Assembly (NCBI RefSeq): GCF_000197735.1
Contig: NC_014550.1
Location: 3,795,258 to 3,859,257 of the forward strand
Source of the DNA: Glutamicibacter arilaitensis Re117
GTDB taxonomy: Bacteria; Actinomycetota; Actinomycetes; Actinomycetales; Micrococcaceae
Reading direction: 5' to 3'
Length of the DNA: 64,000 nt
Shown here: positions 24,937 through 33,504 of the stretch, one piece after another
Layout: every line of letters starts with the position of its first letter
Numbering within the stretch: position 1 is the first letter of the stretch
The notes under the pieces: model-generated
Told to the model about the DNA's origin: nothing
What the model saw: only the letters and a program-made list of their open reading frames with translations
The model's database searches: none
Translations under genes and position numbers: made by a program

Positions 24937-25323
24937 ATGGCTACAGCCGATCGAATACCAGAACAAAACGAGATTCCAGCAAACTCACCCGCAGGCGAGC
25001 TGGAGACTACCTTGCCGATGGATTCCAAGGTCCAGCAGTCCGAACCTGCCGGCACAAACAAGCTTCCAGCCACAAAGCTGGGGCGCATCTGGACCGCTAC
25101 GATCTTCGGCCTGGTCGTCCTGATCTTGCTGATTGTCTTCATCGCCCAGAACCAGGATCAGGTGACGCTGAACTACTTCGCTTATCAGGGACAGGTCAAC
25201 CTTGGACTGGCGTTATTCTTTGCCGCCGTTGGCGGTGCCCTGGTGGTTGCGATCGCCGGAGTGGCCCGCGTAATCCAGCTGCGCGCTACTGCCAAGAAAC
25301 GGCGCAAGGCCAACAAGCGCTAA
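24937..25323 (+). CDS. LapA-domain membrane protein
   Basis: A 128-residue protein with a hydrophilic N-terminal half rich in Glu, Pro and Ser, then two membrane helices: IFGLVVLILLIVFIAQNQDQVTLNYF, with the QN-V-xxNYF pattern of LapA (DUF1049), and LGLALFFAAVGGALVVAIAG, then a Lys/Arg-rich tail. In proteobacteria LapA helps lipopolysaccharide assembly; the actinobacterial role is unknown. I chose the ATG at 24937; the open frame starts at 24871. A T-tailed terminator follows. Confidence 0.8.
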   Translation: MATADRIPEQNEIPANSPAGELETTLPMDSKVQQSEPAGTNKLPATKLGRIWTATIFGLVVLILLIVFIAQNQDQVTLNYFAYQGQVNLGLALFFAAVGGALVVAIAGVARVIQLRATAKKRRKANKR

Positions 25324-25331
25324 AAGAATTC

Positions 25332-25377
25332 ATGGCCACCGCAGGAAACCTCCAGGTTTCCTGCGGTGGCCATTTTT
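25332..25377 (+). terminator. rho-independent terminator
   Basis: A perfect 18-bp stem (ATGGCCACCGCAGGAAAC and its complement), 6-base loop, then TTTTT. It ends the LapA gene; the convergent response-regulator gene stops at 25391, so it may act on both. Confidence 0.92.
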
Positions 25378-25390
25378 GCGTTTATGGTTC

Positions 25391-26095
25391 CTAGTAGTCC
25401 AAGCCTTGGGACGGGATCACCAGTCCGGTCTCGTAGGCGTACACCACCGCTTGCACTCGATCGCGCAGATGCAATTTGGTCAGGATCCTCCGTACATGGG
25501 TTTTCACCGTCGCTTCAGAAAGGAAGAAACGGTGCGCAATCTCGGCATTGGACAAGCCCTCGGCGAGCGCACGCAGCACTTCTTGTTCTCGTGGGGTCAG
25601 ATCATCGAGCAACGGGTCTCGCTTGGGTTCGGCAGCTTGGCCCGGAACACCATGTCCGGCGTTGCGCACGTAGGTTTCCAGCAGTCGCGCGGTTACGCGC
25701 GGCGCCACGACCGCATCACCGGAAGCGACCAAGCGCACCGCGTGGACCAGTTCCTCCGGGGCCACATCTTTGAGCAGGAACGCGCTGGCTCCGGCTTGGA
25801 GGCCGGAGAATGCGTACTCGTCCAGGTCAAAGGTGGTCAGGATGATGATCTTGGTTTCCGGATGCTCTTTGGCGATGCGTTCGGTCGCTTCAAGACCGTC
25901 CATCTTGGGCATGCGCACGTCCATTAGCACCACGTCTGGCTTCAGTGCGGCGGTCTGCGCCAGGGCGTCGAGACCGTCAGCTGCTTCACCGGCGATGACA
26001 ATATCGTCTTCGCCTTCGAGGATGAGGCGGAATCCCATGCGTAAGAGGGGCTGGTCATCGACCAGCAGGACCTTGATTTTATCGTCCACGCTCAT
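25391..26095 (-). CDS. NarL/LuxR-type response regulator
   Basis: A 234-residue two-component regulator. The receiver domain (1-125) has the acidic pair VDD at 12-14, phospho-acceptor D59 in VVLMDVRMPKMDG, the switch threonine in ILTTFDLDEY and the lysine in FLLKDVAPEEL. The LuxR helix-turn-helix lies near residues 165-225 (LTPREQEVLRALAEGLSNAEIA). It overlaps the kinase gene by 4 bases and is its partner. It probably controls the ABC transporter genes upstream in the same transcript. Confidence 0.95.
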   Translation of the reverse strand: MSVDDKIKVLLVDDQPLLRMGFRLILEGEDDIVIAGEAADGLDALAQTAALKPDVVLMDVRMPKMDGLEATERIAKEHPETKIIILTTFDLDEYAFSGLQAGASAFLLKDVAPEELVHAVRLVASGDAVVAPRVTARLLETYVRNAGHGVPGQAAEPKRDPLLDDLTPREQEVLRALAEGLSNAEIAHRFFLSEATVKTHVRRILTKLHLRDRVQAVVYAYETGLVIPSQGLDY

Positions 26096-27387
26096 TCGTT
26101 CACTGCCTTCTTAGTTTCGTTCTGCAAGCTGCATTCGGGAAGTTTCAGAACCGCTTTGACGATCCACCCGCCGCTGGCCAGCGGCCCGGCGTCAACGGTT
26201 CCGTCAAAGAGTGCGGCTCGTTCGCGCATGCCACGCAGTCCCCGCCCACTGCCGATACTCGGAACTCTGGTCGCATCGCCGTTATCCATAATTTCCATGC
26301 GAAGTTCATCCCGGCGCCGTTCCAGACGGACCTGCACATCACTTACGTTACGGGCATAGCGCAGGGAATTCGTCAGGGACTCTTGAATAATACGGAAGAC
26401 AGTCAGTTGGAAGGTGGTGTCTTCTGGCAACGGGTCGCCGGTATGCGTGAAGGAAACCGGAAGGCCTGCGGTGCGGAACCCTTCAAGCAACTGCTCCACG
26501 TTGCCGCCAGTTGGCTGCGGGGCCAGGTCTCCGGATTCTTCTTGCCGCAGCACCCCAAGCATGCGGCGCATATCGGCCAAGGCGGCACGGCCAGTTCCGG
26601 ACAGTTCGTTGAGCACTTCATCTGCCCGGGTCTGATCACGCTTAGCCACCACCCGCGCGCCCTCGGACAAGGCGATCATCACCGAGAGCGAGTGGGCCAC
26701 TACATCGTGCATTTCGCGGGCAATGCGGTTGCGTTCTTGCACCTGGGCGAGTCTGGATACCTGCGACGCCCAGTGATTGAGTTCAGCTTCGTGGATGCGC
26801 GAATTGCGCACGTTCATGCCTACGGCCGCTGCGGCAATGTAGAACCCGATGACGAAGCTTCCCGAAACGGCAATGATGACGCGGGTGAAGATCATTTCGT
26901 CAATTCCAGCTTGCGGATCGAATTCCATGCCCTCCATATCGGGGAAGCCCATGAGAACCATCAAGACGGTTTGGAAACTACCGGCCAGGATTGCCAATGG
27001 GATGGTGCGTTTGGCCGAGTAGCTGGTGGCAACCGTATACAGGGCGATGACCATCCCCACCCCGCCAAGGCCGCCTTGCGAACCGGCGATCACCAAAGCC
27101 AGGCATTCAAAAATGAAGACCAGGATAATCACCGTCATCGGAGCCCTGCGCCGGTACAACAGGGCAGCGCTGATGGCGAGAGTGACTACCAGCAGTCCGG
27201 TGGCGTTGGCATCTGGCATTGCGGCGAACACCAAAACACCGGGCAAGGTCAGCAGCAGGTAGATGACCACCGCGCCGATGACCACCAAGCGGGGGTGGGT
27301 ACGCAAATAGCGCCGTACCCGGCCCATTCGTTTGGCGGCCAGTTCATCGAAGGAAACCACGGTTTCCTGCAGCGTCGGTTGACTCAT
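26092..27387 (-). CDS. NarL-family sensor histidine kinase
   Basis: A 431-residue kinase. Residues about 35-195 contain five to six membrane helices with very short loops, which suggests sensing within the membrane. A coiled region leads to the HisKA_3 phosphorylation site REMHDVVAHSLSVMI (His near residue 225), then the HATPase_c domain with SLTNSLRYARN as the N box and GSGRGLRGMRERA as the G box. Located 34 bases from the ABC permease gene, in the order ATPase, permease, kinase, regulator. Confidence 0.95.
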   Translation of the reverse strand: MSQPTLQETVVSFDELAAKRMGRVRRYLRTHPRLVVIGAVVIYLLLTLPGVLVFAAMPDANATGLLVVTLAISAALLYRRRAPMTVIILVFIFECLALVIAGSQGGLGGVGMVIALYTVATSYSAKRTIPLAILAGSFQTVLMVLMGFPDMEGMEFDPQAGIDEMIFTRVIIAVSGSFVIGFYIAAAAVGMNVRNSRIHEAELNHWASQVSRLAQVQERNRIAREMHDVVAHSLSVMIALSEGARVVAKRDQTRADEVLNELSGTGRAALADMRRMLGVLRQEESGDLAPQPTGGNVEQLLEGFRTAGLPVSFTHTGDPLPEDTTFQLTVFRIIQESLTNSLRYARNVSDVQVRLERRRDELRMEIMDNGDATRVPSIGSGRGLRGMRERAALFDGTVDAGPLASGGWIVKAVLKLPECSLQNETKKAVNE

Positions 27388-27421
27388 ATTCCCAGTCTAG
27401 GTTTCTCGTGCACTCGGCGAG

Positions 27422-28267
27422 CTATTTGATGTCCCGCTTGGCCAGCAAGACAGCTCCCAGTGCCAGGGGAAGCACTATCCAGCCTGCCACGCCCAACAGC
27501 TGCTGCCATTGCTCCAGATCCGTGGAAACGCTGGCTGGAGTGGCCAAGCCGATACCCAGCTGATCTGGCATGAACTTGGCAACGTACTGTGCCCAGTCGG
27601 TGAAAGCAGTCAGCAGGGCAACGATGATCGGCAGTACGAAGAACAAACCTGCCAGGCTGGTGATTCCGCCGGCAGAATTGCGCAGCAACACCCCGAGCGC
27701 CAATCCGATCAATGCCGCCATGATCACGGCCAGTGCCCCGAACCAGAGCACCTTCTGGAAGGACTCGCTGCCGAATTCCAGACCTAAGTTGTATGCATCG
27801 GAAATCGGCTTGCAAAGCGCGAAGGCGGCCAGGGTGGCGGCAATCTGGACGATACCGGTCAGCAGCGTAATCAGGATCGTCTTGGCCGCCAGCACGCGGA
27901 AGCGCTGCGGGCTGGCCAAGAAGGTGCTCACTGCAGAGCCAGTGGTGAATTCACCGCTGAAAAGCAGCACGCCGAGCACGCCGAGGATCAGCTGGCTGAA
28001 GACCAGCCCTGAGCCGATCAGCTGGGCGGCCATGTTGGGGTCTGTCATCATCTCCATCCCCTGCACTTCCCCCATGCCGGCCATGTCGCTGTTATTCAAC
28101 GACCCGACTCCCCAGGTCGCAATGGCTGCGATGCCCAGGTAGACCACGAAGGCGACAGCGATCAAGATACGCGTGGAGTTCAGTGCGAAGAAACGGATGG
28201 CTTCACTGCGCAGCACGCCCCAGAGGGTGACTTTGCCGGCAGGTGCGGTTGCGAGATGGGTAGTCAT
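27422..28267 (-). CDS. ABC transporter permease (ABC-2 type)
   Basis: A 281-residue membrane protein with six helices. It has the ABC-2 look: an N-terminal cytoplasmic stretch VLRSEAIRFFALNSTRILI, helix 1, a loop, then GVLGVLLFSGEFTTGSAVSTFLASPQRFRVLAAK, where the EFTTG...P.R pattern is typical, and a C-terminal helix pair. I chose the ATG at 28267, four bases after the stop of the ATPase gene, with AAGGA upstream. With the ATPase it would export a drug, peptide or lipid. Confidence 0.9.
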   Translation of the reverse strand: MTTHLATAPAGKVTLWGVLRSEAIRFFALNSTRILIAVAFVVYLGIAAIATWGVGSLNNSDMAGMGEVQGMEMMTDPNMAAQLIGSGLVFSQLILGVLGVLLFSGEFTTGSAVSTFLASPQRFRVLAAKTILITLLTGIVQIAATLAAFALCKPISDAYNLGLEFGSESFQKVLWFGALAVIMAALIGLALGVLLRNSAGGITSLAGLFFVLPIIVALLTAFTDWAQYVAKFMPDQLGIGLATPASVSTDLEQWQQLLGVAGWIVLPLALGAVLLAKRDIK

Positions 28268-28271
28268 GTCC

Positions 28272-29198
28272 TTACTTCCCGCCGCTTGGTTCGGCAACGA
28301 TAGTCGAGTGGTATTCAACGGCATCACGGGTCAGCTCCATATAAGCGTCTTCCAAGGTGCGCTGCAGCGGACGTAATTCGCTCAGTGCCACCCCGTGCTC
28401 CAAGGCACGACGGCCAATGGCCGCAGAATCGGGACCGGTAACTTCCAGGGCGTGCTCATCAATCCGCCGCAGCTGAACACCGTCGGCGCTGAGCACATTC
28501 ATCAGAACTTCGATGTCTGCTGCTCGCACAATCGTTTGGTCCAGACCGTTATCGATGAATTCGCTGATTGGTGCGTCGGCCATGATCCGGCCGCGGCCAA
28601 TCACGATCAGGTGATCAGCGGTCTGAGCCATTTCGCTCATCAAGTGCGAAGAAATGAACACGGTTTTACCTGCAGCTGCCTGCTGGCGGGCCAGGTGGCG
28701 GACCCATGCCACGCCTTCAGGATCCAGGCCGTTGACCGGCTCATCGAGGATCAGCACCTGCGGATCTCCTAACAGGGCTGTCGCGATGCCCAAGCGCTGT
28801 CCCATGCCCAGCGAGAAACCTCCGACTTTCTTACGCCGCACGCTACTCAGGCCGGTGAGCTCGAGTACTTCATCCACCCTGGCTGCCGGCAGTCCTGCAG
28901 TTGCAGCCATTGCCCGCAAATGCGCCAGCGGAGTCAGTGACTTATGGACCGATTTGGCTTCCAGCAAGGTGCCAACCTGGGTCAGCGGGTGGCGCGATTT
29001 CCTGAAATCGCTTCCGTTGACCAGAACCTCGCCACTGGTAGGTTTGGCCAGCCCTACGATCATGCGCATGGTGGTGGATTTACCGGCGCCATTCGGGCCC
29101 AGGAATCCGGTCACCATTCCTTCTTGGACTGCGAACGATGCATTATCGACCACGGTCTTTCCACCGTATTTCTTCGTCAACTGCTGTGCCTGGATCAT
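28272..29198 (-). CDS. ABC transporter ATP-binding protein
   Basis: A 308-residue ATPase with Walker A GPNGAGKST at 34-42, the signature region FSLGMGQRLGIATAL, Walker B VLILDEPVNGLDPEG and the switch histidine in FISSHLMSEM. The C-terminal extension of about 90 residues is typical of drug and bacitracin-type exporters. First gene of the transporter and two-component operon, so the signal system probably adjusts its own pump. Confidence 0.95.
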   Translation of the reverse strand: MIQAQQLTKKYGGKTVVDNASFAVQEGMVTGFLGPNGAGKSTTMRMIVGLAKPTSGEVLVNGSDFRKSRHPLTQVGTLLEAKSVHKSLTPLAHLRAMAATAGLPAARVDEVLELTGLSSVRRKKVGGFSLGMGQRLGIATALLGDPQVLILDEPVNGLDPEGVAWVRHLARQQAAAGKTVFISSHLMSEMAQTADHLIVIGRGRIMADAPISEFIDNGLDQTIVRAADIEVLMNVLSADGVQLRRIDEHALEVTGPDSAAIGRRALEHGVALSELRPLQRTLEDAYMELTRDAVEYHSTIVAEPSGGK

Positions 29199-29280
29199 GT
29201 TTCCAGCCTAGAGAATTCCGGTTCCCAGCTCACCGCCCCCAGTGCTGATTTATTGCTCAACCAAAAGAGTGATAGCAGGC

Positions 29281-29328
29281 AAAAGACGCCGGGGCCCATG
29301 CACCAGATGGTGCATGGGCCCCGGCGTC
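29281..29328 (-). terminator. rho-independent terminator after the DUF218 gene
   Basis: A perfect 20-bp GC-rich stem (29285-29304 with 29309-29328), 4-base loop, followed on the minus strand by TTTT. The DUF218 gene stops at 29337. Confidence 0.9.
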
Positions 29329-29336
29329 CAAGCGCG

Positions 29337-30365
29337 TTAGATCAATACTGCGGGCAGCACAAACATCATCCCTGCGATGGCCAAGGCGAAGGGCAAGGCC
29401 AGCAAGATCATCAGTTTCTTTTGATCCCGCACGATCGCTACGCATTCTCGCAGGAAAGCACTGGGCCGGTAGTACGCAGCGGTCTTCCCGCCGAAAGCAC
29501 GGGCGTCCAGGCCCAGCTGGCGGGAAGCCATCGCTACCCGCAGCGCGTGATAGTCGCTGGTGACCAGCCACAGCTGGCCATCCGGGCGCTGTTCGCGGAT
29601 CAGGGCGTTGGAGAACCTCAGGTTCTCCATAGTGTCCTTGGCCCGGTCTTCGATCAGGATCTGCGCCTCGTCGATCCCTTGCTCTTGCAGGTACTTAGCC
29701 ATGCTCACGCCTTCTGGCTCCACCTCATCATGGCCTTGTCCCCCAGTGGGAACCATGAAGGGACGAGGCGAGTGCTGAAGCTGCTGCAGCTCAATGCCCT
29801 TATCCAAGCGACCGCGCAGCAACGGGGTGACCTTGCCTTTGATGGTTCGAGCGCCTAGGACCACCACAGCTGCGCTGTCAGCTTTCGACGGGAATCTGCC
29901 GTGCACCCACGCATACAGCAGCAGCATCGCAAATAGGCTCGCGGTAAAGAGCGAGGCCATGAACAAGAAGAATGCCAGCGCATAGGTCCACCAGGATTCG
30001 ATGCGGATCAGCAGTACGGCGATGACCGGCAAGGCAAAGACCGCGAGCCCGGCGCCCAGGGACAACAGATTTGCGGGTTTAGCTCCTTCACGCCGGCACA
30101 TCAAGATCCCGTTGTAGACCAGGGCCGCGCCGAACACCACGACCATCAGCGGGGTAAGAACTAAGAGAATGGAGAACAGGAACCCGAATCCGGGAAGCAC
30201 CGCAGTTAGCAGATCAACAATCGCCGAAATGGAAAACAGCACCAACGGCAATAGCAGCACCGCCAGGATCAAGCGTCGCGGGTCCTTGCGGTATTGCCGG
30301 ACAAAAACCCACCAGAGCGCTGCCAAAAAGATCCAGCCGACAAGCTGCGCTAATGCTGCTTCCAT
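29337..30365 (-). CDS. DUF218/YdcF family membrane protein
   Basis: A 342-residue protein. The first about 155 residues hold five hydrophobic helices; residues about 163-305 form the DUF218 domain (AAVVVLGARTIKGKVTPLLRGRL, PFMVPTGGQGHDEV, ILIEDRAKDTMENLRFS, LWLVTSDYHALRV); one or two helices close the C-terminus. Relatives include SanA, YdcF and ElyC, linked to envelope integrity and lipid-carrier metabolism; the substrate is unknown. It lies 6 bases downstream of the oxidoreductase gene in one transcript. Confidence 0.88.
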   Translation of the reverse strand: MEAALAQLVGWIFLAALWWVFVRQYRKDPRRLILAVLLLPLVLFSISAIVDLLTAVLPGFGFLFSILLVLTPLMVVVFGAALVYNGILMCRREGAKPANLLSLGAGLAVFALPVIAVLLIRIESWWTYALAFFLFMASLFTASLFAMLLLYAWVHGRFPSKADSAAVVVLGARTIKGKVTPLLRGRLDKGIELQQLQHSPRPFMVPTGGQGHDEVEPEGVSMAKYLQEQGIDEAQILIEDRAKDTMENLRFSNALIREQRPDGQLWLVTSDYHALRVAMASRQLGLDARAFGGKTAAYYRPSAFLRECVAIVRDQKKLMILLALPFALAIAGMMFVLPAVLI

Positions 30366-30371
30366 TGTTTC

Positions 30372-31805
30372 TCAGTTCACCGATTTCCAGTTTGTAATTC
30401 CGTATTCTCGTTTCAGCATCGATTGAGCCCCGAGGAATCCGCCCATGCCATGCACCGATGGGCCCGGAGGAGCAGCTGAGGAAACCAGGTACAGCCCCTT
30501 GGACTGCAGGTACCACGGATCGGTGGAGATCCGCGGGCGTTTGATGCTGCCCAGCAGGTCCATGGTTCCCCCGGAAAGGTCCCCTCCGACCAGCGCCGAG
30601 TTCTGTGCTTCCAATTCCTTGGCAGTCACTACATGTGCTTCAAGGATGGCATCGCTGAACCCCGGGGCCGCCTGTTCAATCATGTCCTTGATTTCCCGGC
30701 TCATGTCGACCGGAGAATCCAGTGGCACGTGGCAGTAAGCCCAGATCACATGCTGGCCCCGCGGTGCCCTTGAATTATCGAATTGCGATGGCTGGGCCAC
30801 GATCATGTACGGCTTAGCCGATCCCCTGCGTATCGCGGTGCGTTCGGCCTTCCCCACTTGGAGGGCTGTGCCGCCCAGGTGCACCGTCCCGGCCTTGCCC
30901 AGCGTCGCATCGCGCCACGGAACCGGTTCGGAAAGCACATAGTGCACCAAGCAGCTTCCCGGCGAGCGCCGGGTATTGAGCATTGCGTGGGAAAGCTGTG
31001 CTGGCAGATGGCCATTGGAGAGTTTGGCGGCGTCTTCTGCCGACGTATCAAACAGGACGTTCTGCGCAGAGAGCTCATCAATATGGTTGATGCGAACCCC
31101 GGTGTGGATTTTTGCTCCGTAAGCCATTGCCTCTTCGGCCAATGCGTTGCTGATGGCTTGGGAGCCGCCACGCGGAATAGCCCATCCCTTGCCATGTGCG
31201 GTTGCCGCGAGGAACAAGCCTGCCCCGGCATTAGCCGGGCCGCGCGAACCGCCTGCGACGTGCGCGGCGCAGCCTGCATATAGCGCGGCAGCGCGTTCAA
31301 ATTTTCCAGAAAAGAGGTTTTTGAGACCCATCCCGGCTACCGTACCCAAAGCAAAAGTCGCCAAGGCTAACGGGTTCGAAGGGACCTTGAGCAGGGGATT
31401 GAGCAGGGTCTGGCTGACCCCGTCGATCTGGTTGACCAGTGGACCGAGCAGCCGCGTGTACATTTCACCGTCTGCCCCGCCAAGTTCTTCTCCGGTGCGT
31501 TCCAGGTCCTTATAGGCATAGGCCGTTCTGCGATCCAGCACGTGAGCAAAGGAAATCTCCGGAACGATGAAATCCACCTTGTCGTGGACGCCCAGTTCAT
31601 GCATGGCCTGGGATTGCATCGCCATTGGATGCACCGCACTGCCCAAATCAAACTTCGCCTGGGAACCGTTGAGCATTTGCGTACGCGCGGCCCCGCCAAT
31701 GCTGTCATTGGCCTCGTAAACCGTGACTTCTAATCCGGCACGGGCAGCTACTGCTGCGGCCGCCAGCCCGTTGGGTCCTGCTCCGACAACGGCAACGTCA
31801 ATCAT
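30372..31805 (-). CDS. phytoene desaturase-like FAD oxidoreductase
   Basis: A 477-residue flavoprotein of the CrtI/amine-oxidase type. The Rossmann motif is at 8-13 (VGAGPNGLAAAAVAARAGLEV), with DSIGGAART beyond it and the closing FAD contact GPSVHGMGGFLGA near the C-terminus. Carotenoid desaturases share this layout, but no other crt genes are near, and many such proteins (pyridine nucleotide-disulfide oxidoreductase domain 2 group) act on unknown lipids. It overlaps the glycosyltransferase gene by 4 bases, so both are co-translated. Substrate not assigned. Confidence 0.87.
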   Translation of the reverse strand: MIDVAVVGAGPNGLAAAAVAARAGLEVTVYEANDSIGGAARTQMLNGSQAKFDLGSAVHPMAMQSQAMHELGVHDKVDFIVPEISFAHVLDRRTAYAYKDLERTGEELGGADGEMYTRLLGPLVNQIDGVSQTLLNPLLKVPSNPLALATFALGTVAGMGLKNLFSGKFERAAALYAGCAAHVAGGSRGPANAGAGLFLAATAHGKGWAIPRGGSQAISNALAEEAMAYGAKIHTGVRINHIDELSAQNVLFDTSAEDAAKLSNGHLPAQLSHAMLNTRRSPGSCLVHYVLSEPVPWRDATLGKAGTVHLGGTALQVGKAERTAIRRGSAKPYMIVAQPSQFDNSRAPRGQHVIWAYCHVPLDSPVDMSREIKDMIEQAAPGFSDAILEAHVVTAKELEAQNSALVGGDLSGGTMDLLGSIKRPRISTDPWYLQSKGLYLVSSAAPPGPSVHGMGGFLGAQSMLKREYGITNWKSVN

Positions 31806-33265
31806 GATTTATTTTCCGCCACTTCGTTCGTGTTCTTGGATCCAGCCAGCAGACCTCGCAGGGTCCAGCGATCGGGTGCACCGGCGTACGGTCCGGCCAA
31901 TGGATCGTCTTGGCCCACTGCTCGAATCGGATCGTGGCGCGGGTCAAGGATGGAACGTGCAACCAGGAACATCAGGTATCCCAGCATCACCATATGCGCC
32001 AGCACCAGCACTACGTAGCCGGTCTCCGGGAAGGCTTTCTGCGCTTCTTCGGCAGACAGGGAATCAAGATAGAACCAAACACCGTAGAAGTGCGCCACCT
32101 CCACCAGCATCCAGATCACGAATTCACGCCATCGCGGCAAGGCCAGGGCAAATAGCGGAATCAACCAGACGATGAACTGCGGCGAATACACCTTATTGAC
32201 CATGACAAATGAGGCGATGATCAAGAAGGCCATGGAAGCCAGTCGCGGGGTGCGTTTAGCCGTCAGCCCCAGCACCGCTACACCCACGCAGCACAGGAAG
32301 AAGAGAATCAGGCCGTAACGGGAAATCTGTTCCGCTTCAAATTGCGCGATGCCCTCCCGGTTATCGGCAATGACATTGAATGCGTGCCAGAAGCTGGAGA
32401 AGCCTGCCCCGCGTTCAGAGGAAAAGTTGAAGAAGTGCATGAAGGATGTGGGGAACGCCAGCGCATAGGGAAGGTTCACCAGTACCCAGGTTGCCGCGGC
32501 AGTACCGGCGGTGACCCAGAAGGTCTTGAACTTTCCGGTGCGGATAGCCAAGACCAGCACCGCGCCGAGGATGAAGAACGGATAGATCTTCATCGCGGTG
32601 CCCAAACCGATCAGCACTCCGGCTAAAACGGTGTGCTTGCGGGCGAAGGCCAACATGCCCAGGGCCAGCAAGGCCACAGCCCACATATCCCAGTTGATGC
32701 TGCCGGCCAGGATGATGCCCGGCGCGATTGCTACCATCGCCGCATCCCAGGGGCGCCGCCCAGTCATGCGCAGGGTGGCGATGACCGTGACCATCCACAA
32801 GATCGCTACCAGCAAGAGATTGATATCGAAGTACAGCAGGGAACGGTTCTCGATCCCGGTGGGGATGATCGAAGCGACAGCCGAGGCGACCGTGCTCATC
32901 AACACCGGATATTCGAACTGGGCCGCGGCGCTGAAAGGCGCCCACGGGTTTTCCGCGAAACCACGAGCGGAAAAGAGCGGGACCCAGTCGCTATAGCAGG
33001 CGTAGGCGTAAGGGTTGTTACCAGTCCACCCGTTGATCCGGCACGGGTTCTTTGCCAACAGCATCAGCAGTGCACCGACGGTAGTCATCAAGATGATGAC
33101 GCGTTCAACGCTGAAGAATCCCGGGTCGATTCGACCCGGTTCGCTATGCCGGCCCAAAGGTCCGCCGATCAGTGCAGTGAACTGTCGAAGGAACCCGTCA
33201 GCGCGTGATGGCACGGTAATCCGCACAGGTCCACGCGCGGGCTGGGGCTGGTTTGGCTCATTCAT
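31802..33265 (-). CDS. GT87-type integral membrane mannosyltransferase
   Basis: About 487 residues with ten or more membrane helices of the DUF2029 (GT87) family, which use polyprenyl-phospho-mannose to extend wall lipids and glycans. Visible are the first periplasmic loop with CRINGWTGNNPYAYACYSDW, where a catalytic acidic residue is expected, and helices with LVAILWMVTVIATLRM, GSINWDMWAVALLALGMLAF and KIYPFFILGAVLVL. I placed the start at the ATG at 33265, although GGAGGT lies directly against it, which is unusual; a GTG at 33298 is possible. Divergent from the nonulosonate locus; a wall-glycan role is plausible. Confidence 0.85.
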   Translation of the reverse strand: MNEPNQPQPARGPVRITVPSRADGFLRQFTALIGGPLGRHSEPGRIDPGFFSVERVIILMTTVGALLMLLAKNPCRINGWTGNNPYAYACYSDWVPLFSARGFAENPWAPFSAAAQFEYPVLMSTVASAVASIIPTGIENRSLLYFDINLLLVAILWMVTVIATLRMTGRRPWDAAMVAIAPGIILAGSINWDMWAVALLALGMLAFARKHTVLAGVLIGLGTAMKIYPFFILGAVLVLAIRTGKFKTFWVTAGTAAATWVLVNLPYALAFPTSFMHFFNFSSERGAGFSSFWHAFNVIADNREGIAQFEAEQISRYGLILFFLCCVGVAVLGLTAKRTPRLASMAFLIIASFVMVNKVYSPQFIVWLIPLFALALPRWREFVIWMLVEVAHFYGVWFYLDSLSAEEAQKAFPETGYVVLVLAHMVMLGYLMFLVARSILDPRHDPIRAVGQDDPLAGPYAGAPDRWTLRGLLAGSKNTNEVAENKS

Positions 33266-33504
33266 ACCTCCCAGCCTAAATGTTCTGCCCCCGAGCACCG
33301 TCTTACACGCTCATGTTTCATTATTCGCTTTGATCATTTACGCACTTCCGGTTCACCTGAACCCTGTTCTAATCCCCCGAACACTAACGTAAAACGCTTG
33401 CTGACCTCACATTCAGCAAATAGTCAGGTGATTACATCGGCACTTCACCGTGCGTTCACCCAGATACCCCCTCTTGGTTAACTTGTGCCCATAGCGTCTT
33501 ACTC

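Noticed and set aside
26383..27429. 348-codon frame opposite the histidine kinase
   Set aside because: Shadow frame; the minus-strand kinase has intact H, N and G boxes.
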